A DNA stretch of 14,938 bases from the NCBI GenBank assembly GCA_040387375.1, contig JAZKDW010000066.1, positions 1-14,938 on the forward strand. The letters run 5' to 3'. Shown one piece after another: positions 7,453 to 13,936 of this stretch. Position 1 is the stretch's first letter. Every line of letters begins with the position of its first letter. Both the position numbers and the translations under genes were made by a program. Origin of the DNA: JAZKDW01 sp040387375 (lineage in GTDB: Bacteria > Pseudomonadota > Gammaproteobacteria > Burkholderiales > Burkholderiaceae_D). The notes below the pieces were generated by a model, which searched no databases, was not told the DNA's origin, and was given only the letters and a program-made list of their open reading frames with translations.

Positions 7453-8016
7453 TCAGCCGGCGACGAAATTTTTCAACAGCGCGTGGCCGTGTTCGGACAG
7501 GATCGATTCAGGATGGAACTGCACACCCTGCACATCGAATTCCTTGTGCCGCACACCCATGATTTCACCATCCTCGGTCCACGCCGTGACTTCGAGGCAG
7601 TCGGGCAGCGAAGCGCGCTCGATTGCCAGCGAATGATAGCGGATGATGGTGTAAGGACTTGGCAGATCCTTGAACACGCCGATGCCGGTATGTTCGATCG
7701 GCGACGTCTTGCCATGCATGACTTGCTGTGCACGCACCACTTTGCCGCCGAACGCCGCACCGATACTCTGATGGCCGAGACAGACCCCCAAGATCGGAAT
7801 CTGTCCCGAAAAGCGTTGCAGCACCGGTACTGAAACGCCGGCCTCGTGTGGTGTGCAGGGGCCAGGCGAGATGCAGATACGATCGGGTTTCAGCGCAGCG
7901 ATCTGGTCAAGCGTGATTTCATCATTGCGAAACGTGCGCACATCCTCGCCCAGTTCGCCGAAATACTGCACCAGGTTGTAAGTGAACGAATCGTAGTTGT
8001 CGATCATTAGCAGCAT
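7453..8016 (-). CDS. trpG: anthranilate synthase glutamine amidotransferase component (TrpG/PabA)
   Basis: A 187-residue class I glutamine amidotransferase that supplies ammonia to TrpE. The catalytic triad is visible: Cys79 in ILGVCLGHQS, and His168 and Glu170 in VQFHPES. MLLMIDNYDSFTYNLVQYFG is the standard N-terminus. The start at 8016 is one base after the trpE stop (TGAGATG), and GGGGAG lies 7 nt before it, inside the end of trpE, so the two subunits are translationally coupled. No separate pabA is visible here, so the protein may also serve p-aminobenzoate synthase, as TrpG does in several bacteria; that is inference. Confidence 0.97.
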   Translation of the reverse strand: MLLMIDNYDSFTYNLVQYFGELGEDVRTFRNDEITLDQIAALKPDRICISPGPCTPHEAGVSVPVLQRFSGQIPILGVCLGHQSIGAAFGGKVVRAQQVMHGKTSPIEHTGIGVFKDLPSPYTIIRYHSLAIERASLPDCLEVTAWTEDGEIMGVRHKEFDVQGVQFHPESILSEHGHALLKNFVAG

Positions 8017-8017
8017 C

Positions 8018-9535
8018 TCAGATCTCCCCGTCCAAACCATCTTGCACTTGCTCTGCTGCGCGCAACACGGCGCGCGCCTTGTTCTCGGTTTCCTGCCATT
8101 CCATCTCGGGCACCGAATCGGCGACAATGCCGGCGGCTGCCTGCACATACAGCATGCCATCCTTGAGGACGCCGGTGCGAATCGCGATTGCCAGATCCAT
8201 TTCGCCGCCGAACGACAGGTAGCCGCATGCGCCACCGTAGATGCCGCGTTTGGTCAGTTCCAGTTCGTCGATGATTTCCATTGCGCGTACCTTGGGTGCG
8301 CCGGACAGCGTGCCGGCGGGGAAGGTGGCCTTGAGGACATCAAGGTTGGACATGTCCGGCTTGAGCGTGCCTTCGACGTTGGAGACGATGTGCTGCACAT
8401 GCGAATATTTTTCGATGACAAATTTATCCGTGACCTTGACGCTGCCAGTCTCGGCAATGCGGCCGATGTCATTGCGTGCGAGGTCGATCAGCATCACATG
8501 CTCGGCAACTTCTTTTGGATCGGCCAGCAATTCTTTTGCCAATGCCGCATCCAGTTCAGGTGTCGAGCCGCGTGGCCGGGTGCCTGCCAGCGGCCGTATC
8601 GTGACCTTTTTATTGCTGCCGTCTTGTGCAGTGGTTGTCGTGGTGATGGTTTCATTCCGCACCAGGATTTCCGGCGAAGCACCGACGATCTGCATGTCGC
8701 CGAAATTATAGAAATACATGTACGGCGAAGGATTCAGCGAACGCAGTGCCCGATACAAGGATAGCGGGGAATCAACATAGGGTTTCTTGATGCGCTGGCC
8801 GATCTGTACCTGCATCAGGTCGCCGGCCATGATGTATTCCTTCGCTTGCCCGACGGCTTTCAGGTAATCCTGCTTGGAAAATTCACGGATGGTATCCGTG
8901 CGCACCGACGCCGAGGTAACCGGCGCCTCGACTGCGCGGCGCAACATGGCGCGCAAATCCTTCAGGCGCTGACGTCCCTTCGAGAATGCCTCCGGCCTGG
9001 TCGGATCAGCATAGACAATCAGGTACAGCTTGCCGGACAGATTGTCGATCACCGCCAGTTCCTCGGTCACCAGCAACTGGATGTCAGGCAGCCCGAGATC
9101 GTCTTTCGGCGTCGAGTGTGCCAGCCGCTTTTCGATATGGCGCACGGTATCGTAGCCAAAATAACCGGCCAGGCCTCCGCAGAAACGGGGCATGCCAGGT
9201 CGTATCGCGACTTTGTAGCGGGATTGGAACTCGGCGATGAAATCGAGCGGATTGCCTTCGATTGTTTCGGTAACCTCACCGTTTTGCACGACTTCAGTCC
9301 TGTTGCCGAAGCTGCGCATCAATGTCGCGGCGGGCAATCCGATGAATGAATAACGGCCGAAGCGCTCGCCACCGACTACCGACTCCAGCAAGAAAGTGTT
9401 CTTGCCGGCGTTCTGGGGCTGCGCGAGTTTCAGGTAAAGCGTGAGCGGGGTTTCGAGATCGGCGAATGCTTCGGCAATCAGCGGGATGCGGTTGTAGCCT
9501 TGCGTGGCCAGCGATTTGAATTCGAGTTCAGTCAT
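8018..9535 (-). CDS. trpE: anthranilate synthase component I
   Basis: A 505-residue chorismate-binding enzyme that makes anthranilate from chorismate using ammonia from TrpG, the committed step to tryptophan. The N-terminal allosteric site is recognisable as NTFLLESVVGGERFGRYSFI, the LLES..S pattern that binds feedback tryptophan. The C-terminal chorismate-binding core includes KPYVDSPLSLYRALR, SPEILVR, RPLAGTRPRG, LIDLARND, FPAGTLSGAPKVRAMEIIDE and GACGYLSFGGEMDLAIAIRT. The last two motifs contain the Mg2+ and chorismate ligands. The ribosome site GGAGAG lies just before the ATG. Expression is probably controlled by the attenuator directly upstream (leader ORF 9636-9722, terminator 9583-9621), and enzyme activity by tryptophan feedback. 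Confidence 0.98.
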   Translation of the reverse strand: MTELEFKSLATQGYNRIPLIAEAFADLETPLTLYLKLAQPQNAGKNTFLLESVVGGERFGRYSFIGLPAATLMRSFGNRTEVVQNGEVTETIEGNPLDFIAEFQSRYKVAIRPGMPRFCGGLAGYFGYDTVRHIEKRLAHSTPKDDLGLPDIQLLVTEELAVIDNLSGKLYLIVYADPTRPEAFSKGRQRLKDLRAMLRRAVEAPVTSASVRTDTIREFSKQDYLKAVGQAKEYIMAGDLMQVQIGQRIKKPYVDSPLSLYRALRSLNPSPYMYFYNFGDMQIVGASPEILVRNETITTTTTAQDGSNKKVTIRPLAGTRPRGSTPELDAALAKELLADPKEVAEHVMLIDLARNDIGRIAETGSVKVTDKFVIEKYSHVQHIVSNVEGTLKPDMSNLDVLKATFPAGTLSGAPKVRAMEIIDELELTKRGIYGGACGYLSFGGEMDLAIAIRTGVLKDGMLYVQAAAGIVADSVPEMEWQETENKARAVLRAAEQVQDGLDGEI

Positions 9536-9582
9536 GTTTCTCTCCGGGCTGCCATTGGAGAATGGCCGGCAGATAGGGGTCT

Positions 9583-9621
9583 AAAAAACGTTGCCGGTCA
9601 CGCAAAGGCGAGAGCACGGCA
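9583..9621 (-). terminator. trp attenuator terminator hairpin
   Basis: On the minus strand TGCCG (9621-9617) pairs with CGGCA (9596-9592). The intervening bases can extend the stem with short bulges up to CGC-CTTT-GCG. The stem is followed by ACG and T6 (9588-9583). It begins 15 nt after the leader-peptide stop and ends 47 nt before trpE. Upstream, ATCCTGGG and CCCATGAT can pair at 7 of 8 positions around the leader stop codon (a candidate 1:2 pause hairpin). GGCGA and GGCA of the Trp-codon region are complementary to TCGCC and TGCC of the terminator's left arm (a candidate alternative fold). The individual pairings are seen; the switch mechanism is inferred from known trp attenuators. Confidence 0.7.
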
Positions 9622-9635
9622 CAGATCATGGGGGA

Positions 9636-9722
9636 TTACTCAGCCCAGGATTGCCAGCGTCGCCATAGCCAGGCCTCAGGGGCGGCTGGTGATGACACGA
9701 TACGTTTTTTATCGAGAAACAT
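9636..9722 (-). CDS. trpL: trp operon leader peptide (28 aa, four Trp codons)
   Basis: The ORF starts with ATG at 9722, 11 nt after the gph stop, and ends with TAA at 9638-9636. It encodes 28 residues beginning MFLDKKRIVSS and ending WLWRRWQSWAE. Four TGG codons fall at positions 18, 20, 23 and 26, a density far above chance and placed just before a terminator-like hairpin. Ribosomes starved of Trp-tRNA would stall here and let transcription reach trpE, as in the enterobacterial trp attenuator. No Shine-Dalgarno is visible before ATG 9722. An in-frame GTG at 9698 would give a 20-residue version with the same Trp cluster. It is far too short for usual gene callers. Confidence 0.82.
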   Translation of the reverse strand: MFLDKKRIVSSPAAPEAWLWRRWQSWAE

Positions 9723-9732
9723 AGGTTTGGAA

Positions 9733-9762
9733 GTTATGCTGAAATCAGGATTGCTGCATCAA
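9733..9762 (-). promoter_or_regulatory. possible trp operon promoter overlapping the gph stop
   Basis: On the minus strand TTGATG (9757-9762) and CATAAC (9733-9738) are 18 bp apart, each matching 4 of 6 consensus bases. Transcription would begin around 9726, a few bases before the leader ATG, making the leader message almost leaderless. The match is modest, and read-through from rpe-gph is an equally good source of trp transcription. Confidence 0.25.
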
Positions 9763-10426
9763 GCAGTGTCTGAACTATACCATCGGAGTCGACGTTCTGT
9801 ATAGGTTCTCCGTGGTTATAGCCGTACGGCACGGTCAAAGCCCAACAGCCCGCTGCGCGTGCGGCCAGCACATCATTCGACGAGTCGCCAATGGCGACTA
9901 CCTGTTGTGGCTGCAGCCCAAAATCCCTGCATACTTGCAAAAAAGGTGAGGGATCGGGTTTTTTTTGCGCGAAAGAATCGCCGCCGTAAATCACATCAAA
10001 ATAAGGGTGCAAGCCTGTTTTTTTCAGCAGCGGCACGGCAAATCCGTGTGGTTTGTTGGTCACGCACGCCAGCCGTATCCCGCTGGCTTGCATTGCTCCC
10101 AATCCTTCCTGTACAGAGGGATAGAGCGTCGTGTAGTCGCCGTTGATTGCCTGGTAATGACGCTGGTAAGAGGCCAGTGACTGATCGAAATGCAGTTCGA
10201 CCTGAGCCGCATCGAAGTCGACGCCGAGTACGCGGCGTACCAGGTTTTCCGAGCCCTTGCCGACGAACTCCGTGATCATCTTGATGGAAAGCGGCTCTAG
10301 CGCCAGTTCAGCGCGCATGCGATTGACGGCGACCAGAAAATCAGGTGCCGTGTGCAGCATGGTGCCGTCGAGATCGATGATCGCTGCACGTATGCCGGTC
10401 AGCATGCCGCGTGCAGGTGCATTCAT
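9734..10426 (-). CDS. gph: phosphoglycolate phosphatase, HAD superfamily
   Basis: A 230-residue HAD hydrolase that dephosphorylates 2-phosphoglycolate, a by-product of DNA 3'-end repair and of oxygenase side reactions. HAD motifs in order are IIDLDGTM (nucleophile Asp18, acid/base Asp20), CVTNKPH (Thr123), QKKPDPSP (Lys156) and AIGDSSND (Asp181, Asp185). The helical cap domain occupies about residues 30-95. The ATG overlaps the rpe stop codon by four bases (ATGA), so translation is coupled; no independent ribosome site is seen. The rpe-gph pair upstream of trpE is a familiar arrangement in pseudomonads and betaproteobacteria. The trp leader starts 11 nt after its stop. Confidence 0.93.
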   Translation of the reverse strand: MNAPARGMLTGIRAAIIDLDGTMLHTAPDFLVAVNRMRAELALEPLSIKMITEFVGKGSENLVRRVLGVDFDAAQVELHFDQSLASYQRHYQAINGDYTTLYPSVQEGLGAMQASGIRLACVTNKPHGFAVPLLKKTGLHPYFDVIYGGDSFAQKKPDPSPFLQVCRDFGLQPQQVVAIGDSSNDVLAARAAGCWALTVPYGYNHGEPIQNVDSDGIVQTLLDAAILISA

Positions 10427-11088
10427 GCGCGCGCCAACTCGGTTCTCATGGCGTCGATCACTGCCTTGTAATCAGACTGGCCGAAAATGGCCGACCCGGC
10501 GACGAATGTGTCGGCGCCTGCATTGGCCGCCGCAGCAATATTGTCAACTTTGATTCCGCCATCGACTTCCAGCATAATGTCGCGACCCGAGGCGTCGATC
10601 AGCTTTCTGACCGCCGCGATTTTTTGCAGTGCCGTCGGAATGAATGCCTGGCCGCCAAAACCCGGATTGACCGACATGATCAGGATGATGTCCAGTTTGT
10701 CCATCACATGATCCAGATAATGCAGGGGTGTGCCTGGATTGAATACCAGACCGGCTTTGCAGCCATGTTCACGAATTAACTGGAGCGTGCGGTCCACATG
10801 ATCCGACGCTTCAGGATGAAAAGTGATGATATTGGCGCCCGCCTTGGCAAAATCGGGAATGATGCGATCGACCGGCCGGACCATCAGATGGACGTCGATG
10901 GGTACTTGTACATGCGGCCTGATTGCCTGGCAAACCAGCGGTCCGATTGTCAGGTTGGGAACATAATGGTTATCCATCACGTCGAAATGAATGATGTCGG
11001 CGCCGGCTGCGACGACATTGCGCACTTCTTCCCCAAGACGGGCAAAGTCGGCGGAAAGAATGCTGGGGGCGATGCGGTAATTAGGCAT
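10423..11088 (-). CDS. rpe: ribulose-phosphate 3-epimerase
   Basis: A 221-residue TIM-barrel epimerase interconverting ribulose 5-phosphate and xylulose 5-phosphate in the pentose phosphate pathway. Diagnostic motifs are IAPSILSADFARLGEE, IIHFDVMDNHYVPN (metal/catalytic His34, Asp36), VHLMV (His67), MSVNPGFGGQ and LEVDGGI (Asp176, the second catalytic Asp). Full length for the family. It is the first gene of the minus-strand series rpe-gph-trp and lies divergent to apaG across 149 bp. Only a weak ribosome site precedes its ATG; a -10-like TAAAAT lies at 11116-11121. Confidence 0.97.
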   Translation of the reverse strand: MPNYRIAPSILSADFARLGEEVRNVVAAGADIIHFDVMDNHYVPNLTIGPLVCQAIRPHVQVPIDVHLMVRPVDRIIPDFAKAGANIITFHPEASDHVDRTLQLIREHGCKAGLVFNPGTPLHYLDHVMDKLDIILIMSVNPGFGGQAFIPTALQKIAAVRKLIDASGRDIMLEVDGGIKVDNIAAAANAGADTFVAGSAIFGQSDYKAVIDAMRTELARA

Positions 11089-11115
11089 GAAGAGGCTTTT
11101 TGAAATTAAGCGGGT

Positions 11116-11121
11116 ATTTTA
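11116..11121 (-). promoter_or_regulatory. -10 box candidate for rpe
   Basis: TAAAAT on the minus strand (5 of 6 consensus) lies 27 bp before the rpe ATG, giving a transcript start near 11109. The upstream region (GGCTTAACC) offers only a weak -35 box. The remaining divergent region toward apaG is AT-rich and also contains TAGAAT (11218-11223) on the plus strand, close before the apaG ribosome site. Confidence 0.35.
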
Positions 11122-11237
11122 CCTTGTCATACGCCGGTTAAGCCTTGCGCCTTTGCACGATTTCGGTTGCAATCTGGATTGGAGTTAATCGCATGGCGAT
11201 CACGTCGTTAACAAAAATAGAATAAATAAGGAATCAC

Positions 11238-11612
11238 ATGGCAGCTTATGAATTTACCGTGTCTGTCAGAACCCAGTATCTGGAAGAGCAGTCGGATCCG
11301 GATCACGCGAATTATGTCTTCGCTTATGCCATCACGATCAAGAATTCTGGCCAGGTCGCCGCGCAGCTGATTTCACGCCACTGGGTCATTACCGATGCGA
11401 ATAATCACGTGGAAGAAGTACGCGGCCTGGGCGTTGTAGGCCATCAACCGCTGCTGAAGCCGGGGGAGCAATTTGAATATACCAGCGGGACGTCACTGGC
11501 AACACCACAGGGTTCGATGCACGGAGAGTATTTCTGCGTAGCGGAAGACGGGGAACAATTTAAAGCAAAAATACCGGAATTCGTATTATCGTTGCCGCGT
11601 ACTCTGCACTAG
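11238..11612 (+). CDS. apaG: ApaG family protein
   Basis: A 124-residue protein made essentially of one ApaG/DUF525 domain, an Ig-like beta sandwich. Conserved landmarks are YVFAYAITIKN, ISRHWVITDANN, VRGLGVVGHQPLLKPGE, FEYTSGTSLATPQGSMHGEY and the FSLP-like C-terminus FVLSLP. In enterics apaG is linked to apaH and ksgA, but its biochemical role is unsettled; roles in cobalt/magnesium resistance and nucleotide binding have been proposed. The ribosome site AAGGA before ATG 11238 fixes the start. Here it stands alone, divergent from rpe. Its stop codon TAG is formed at the edge of a palindromic element: TA is the presumed target duplication and G the first base of the element. Confidence 0.95.
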   Translation: MAAYEFTVSVRTQYLEEQSDPDHANYVFAYAITIKNSGQVAAQLISRHWVITDANNHVEEVRGLGVVGHQPLLKPGEQFEYTSGTSLATPQGSMHGEYFCVAEDGEQFKAKIPEFVLSLPRTLH

Positions 11613-11768
11613 AGCGGTTTGCGAGTCTGTGTGCGGATGATGCGGGTTGATTTGGGGTGCAGGGCAAGGCGCGAGGAGCGCGGTGTGGCGAGCCACACAA
11701 GCGACGAGCAACGCCGCCATGCGCCCCAATGCGGCACGCAGCGCCGTACATTGACTCGTAAACCGCTC
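11612..11768. mobile_element. 157-bp palindromic MITE-like element flanked by TA
   Basis: The ends GAGCGGTTTGCGAGTC and GACTCGTAAACCGCTC are inverted with one mismatch, and both are bordered by TA (11610-11611 and 11769-11770). The arms stay similar inward (for example TTGGGGTGCAGGGCAAGGCG against TTGGGGCGCATGGCGGCG). They meet at a perfect central hairpin GTGTGGC-GA-GCCACAC (11683-11698), exactly at the midpoint. This near-complete palindrome with a TA duplication is what IS630/Tc1-like or some IS5-like transposases leave. The parent element is not in this window. No credible coding capacity; it occupies the junction between apaG and the convergent small membrane-protein gene. Confidence 0.72.
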
Positions 11769-11779
11769 TAAATCCCGCT

Positions 11780-11926
11780 TTAATGTGAGTCGGGCGTCTT
11801 GTCCTTCGGTGGCAATTCTTCCCGGGCATTGGGCTGATCCGGTTTTGCGCCGGAAAACATGGTCCACCACACAATGAAAATCAGTAAAAACAAGGCGATG
11901 CCAGCCTCGACCAATATCAACCACAT
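11780..11926 (-). CDS. small single-pass membrane protein, 48 aa, unknown function
   Basis: This ORF begins MWLILVEAGIALFLLIFIVW, a hydrophobic membrane segment (residues about 2-23, with two Trp at its end). It continues into a short polar tail rich in Pro, Asp, Lys and Glu (ending PPKDKTPDSH). Its ATG at 11926 is preceded by GAGGA with 8 nt spacing, a strong ribosome site, which together with the clean amphipathic layout argues it is real. By the positive-inside rule the tail side is hard to call. It starts 14 bp from the divergent mltA start and ends 10 bp from the apaG-side palindromic element. I do not recognise a family. A role near the envelope is suggested only by its membrane segment and its neighbour mltA. 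Confidence 0.65.
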   Translation of the reverse strand: MWLILVEAGIALFLLIFIVWWTMFSGAKPDQPNAREELPPKDKTPDSH

Positions 11927-11940
11927 CTCATTTTTCCTCA

Positions 11941-13161
11941 ATGTCATTTAGATATATAAGTTTACTCGCATCTGCAGCATCTGTCGTCTTCAGCATGGTT
12001 GCCTGTACCACGGTGCCTCTGGAAAAAGCACCTGCGGCATCGATTCCTCCAGCCACTCCGGTTCCGGTTCCGGTTCCGGTTCCATCGACTGCGAGGCCGG
12101 CCGAACAGTTAAAACCCGTTACCTTTGCTGCGGTGCCAGGGTGGGACAAAGATGATCTGCGCGATGCATGGCCAGCTTTTCTTACTTCCTGCGAGGTGCT
12201 GGCTAAAAAAAATGACTGGAAGGAGCCATGCGCTATCGCGCCCAATGTAGTGGCTTCGGATGCAAAAGCGGTGCGGGCTTTTTTTGAGTCGCTTTTTTCG
12301 CCCTATCAGGTGCTCAATCCTGATGGGTCCGACAACGGCCTGGTGACTGGTTATTACGAGCCCTTGCTGCAAGGCGCACGCAAACGCGGCGGGATTTATC
12401 AAACCCCATTGCACCGTGTGCCGGAAGATATGCTGACACTTGATATGGGCAGCGTGTATCCAGAGGTGAAGGGATTGCGTTTGCGCGGGCGAATGGCCGG
12501 CAATAAAGTCGTTCCTTATTTGTCGCGCGCGGAAATGTCGCAAGCGAATACGCTGGCTGGCAAGGAATTATTATGGGTCGACAATCCGGTAGACGCGTTT
12601 TTCCTGCAAGTGCAAGGCTCCGGGCGCGTGCAGCTGGCGGATACAAAAGAGACGGTGCGGCTGGCTTATGCAGATCAAAATGGACATCCTTACCGGTCTA
12701 TCGGTCGTTATCTGGTTGACAAGGGCGAGCTGACGCTCGACCAGGCGTCGGCGCAAAGCATCAAGGCGTGGGTCGCAGCAAATCCAGGCCGCCGGCAGGA
12801 GTTGTTCAACGCGAACCCGAGTTATGTATTTTTCAAGGAAGAGAAGCTGATTGACCCGAAAAAAGGGCCGAAAGGCGCGCTTGGCGTGCCATTGACCGCG
12901 CAGCGCTCAATCGCGGTTGATCCTCAATTCGTGCCTCTGGGTGTGCCGGTTTTCCTCGCCACGACGCAGCCTGGCAGCAATATTCCTCTGCAGCGGCTCA
13001 TGATGGCGCAGGATACTGGTGGAGCAATAAGAAACGCCGTCCGTGCGGATTATTTCTGGGGTTTTGGTGCCGAGGCGGGTGAAAAAGCGGGAAAAATGAA
13101 GCAGCGCGGAATGATGTGGGTGCTTTTACCCAAATTGGCTCCACCACGGTCATCCAATTGA
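11941..13161 (+). CDS. mltA: membrane-bound lytic murein transglycosylase A
   Basis: A 406-residue outer-membrane lipoprotein that cleaves peptidoglycan glycan strands, leaving 1,6-anhydro-MurNAc ends. The N-terminus is a lipoprotein signal ending FSMVAC, with Cys22 as the probable lipidated residue; Met at -3 is slightly unusual. A Pro/Val linker follows (TPVPVPVPVPS), encoded by a perfect hexamer repeat. The MltA domain shows GYYEPLLQGARKRGGIYQTP, RAEM and FFLQVQGSGRV. The C-terminal 3D domain holds AQDTGGAIRNAVRADYFWG, with conserved Asp358 and Asp370; the catalytic Asp of E. coli MltA lies in this motif. No ribosome site is visible before ATG 11941, whose region also forms the leader of the divergent small gene. 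The only other nearby ATG (Met19) would destroy the lipoprotein signal, so 11941 is kept. Confidence 0.94.
   Translation: MSFRYISLLASAASVVFSMVACTTVPLEKAPAASIPPATPVPVPVPVPSTARPAEQLKPVTFAAVPGWDKDDLRDAWPAFLTSCEVLAKKNDWKEPCAIAPNVVASDAKAVRAFFESLFSPYQVLNPDGSDNGLVTGYYEPLLQGARKRGGIYQTPLHRVPEDMLTLDMGSVYPEVKGLRLRGRMAGNKVVPYLSRAEMSQANTLAGKELLWVDNPVDAFFLQVQGSGRVQLADTKETVRLAYADQNGHPYRSIGRYLVDKGELTLDQASAQSIKAWVAANPGRRQELFNANPSYVFFKEEKLIDPKKGPKGALGVPLTAQRSIAVDPQFVPLGVPVFLATTQPGSNIPLQRLMMAQDTGGAIRNAVRADYFWGFGAEAGEKAGKMKQRGMMWVLLPKLAPPRSSN
12060..12083 (+). repeat. in-frame hexamer repeat (GGTTCC)x4 in mltA
   Basis: Four perfect tandem copies of GGTTCC encode the alternating Pro-Val linker after the lipidated N-terminus of MltA. 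Slippage would change linker length by two residues per unit without a frameshift. Confidence 0.9.
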
Positions 13162-13210
13162 TGAGGCGTTAAACCTGTCAGATCAGAGATCAGCGCTGCA
13201 ACGATAAACC

Positions 13211-13648
13211 TCAATCGGCGTACGCTTCAGCGTGCGTCCTCGTTCGGTGGGTTGCTTGCCTGCATGTAATCTCCATCGCGATTGCCAACGTGGTATCCAT
13301 GGTCGCCACATGAAATGCAAACCATTGGGGCAGTAATTTCTTGACAATGTTTTGGGCTACTGACAAATCGCCCTGCATTACCTGGGGGTGGGCATGGTGA
13401 AGAGCACTTAAAACCCGGGCGTGCTGTTCGCGATGGCTCTTCAGTGCCGGAAACGCGATTTGTTCCATCCACATCTCTTCGGTAGCAAATGCGCGCTCAA
13501 GACTGGTCACCAAAGTGCCATAGCCGGCGCCGAAATCCTTGTCCGCAGTAACCGATAAGCCTGCCAGCGCATGGAGGAAATCGCGATGCAACGCGTCCAT
13601 GACAACCACGCCCGTCATCATCTCGGGCAGCCAAATTGTTTGCGGCAT
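13211..13648 (-). CDS. hemerythrin-domain protein with one iron ligand substituted
   Basis: A 145-residue single-domain bacteriohemerythrin-like protein, presumably a four-helix bundle holding a di-iron O2 site. Ligand positions can be matched to the family pattern: MDALHRDF (His21), ATEEMWM (Glu57), KSHREQHARV (His72, His76), WFAFHVATMD (His113, Asp118). The usual HFxxEE motif reads AFATEE here, so the helix-2 histidine is Ala53. Six of seven canonical ligands remain. The start at 13648 follows a perfect GGAGG 5 nt upstream; in-frame ATGs at 13660 and 13678 have no such site. It converges on mltA across 49 bp. O2 sensing, storage or delivery, or iron or NO handling, are family possibilities; none is indicated by the neighbours. 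Confidence 0.85.
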   Translation of the reverse strand: MPQTIWLPEMMTGVVVMDALHRDFLHALAGLSVTADKDFGAGYGTLVTSLERAFATEEMWMEQIAFPALKSHREQHARVLSALHHAHPQVMQGDLSVAQNIVKKLLPQWFAFHVATMDTTLAIAMEITCRQATHRTRTHAEAYAD

Positions 13649-13852
13649 GTATGCCTCCATAATGGATCTGGATTTCACTGATTGCGAGCACCCGAGCCGG
13701 AATATTTAATAAGGCAGCACCCCTGGTTTTGTGTCCGCGCAGGCATTCATTCTTTCGCACATCCTTTTATCAACGCTGTAAGTAATGCCATACTGCGGGG
13801 CAATGGATCCAAGCCGAACACGATCATGAAATACAAGCGCATTCATGACTTT

Positions 13853-13884
13853 GTTTAATGATCCATAAATGATGATCAATAAAC
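13853..13884. repeat. 11-bp inverted repeat, possible operator
   Basis: GTTTAATGATC (13853-13863) and GATCAATAAAC (13874-13884) are inverted with 10 of 11 matches and a 10-bp spacer. Centre-to-centre distance is 21 bp, two helical turns, which suits a dimeric regulator. It is AT-rich without a U-tail, so a terminator is unlikely. Confidence 0.45.
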
Positions 13885-13936
13885 GCGGGTAAAGCTCGAA
13901 ATTATTTTGAACCGGACGGTCTCCGTTTTGTTCCTG

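Noticed and set aside
7412..7453. trpD start at 7453 overlapping the trpG stop (TGATG)
   Set aside because: Coupling is possible, but no ribosome site precedes it and the extra 14 residues are not family-like; ATG 7411 has GGAG at good spacing.
8017..8235. Extended trpG start at 8235
   Set aside because: The 73 extra residues overlap trpE in another frame and look like frame-shadow sequence; MLLMIDNYDSF with GGGGAG upstream is the standard TrpG start.
9636..9670. Short frame beginning ATGGCGACG inside the trp leader region
   Set aside because: It is out of frame with the Trp codon cluster, has eight codons and no Trp, and lacks a ribosome site; the 28-codon frame explains the region better.
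11586..11924. 112-codon minus-strand frame starting with GTG next to mltA
   Set aside because: It is shifted by one base from the well-supported 48-residue ORF with the GAGGA ribosome site, and half of it reads through the 157-bp palindrome.
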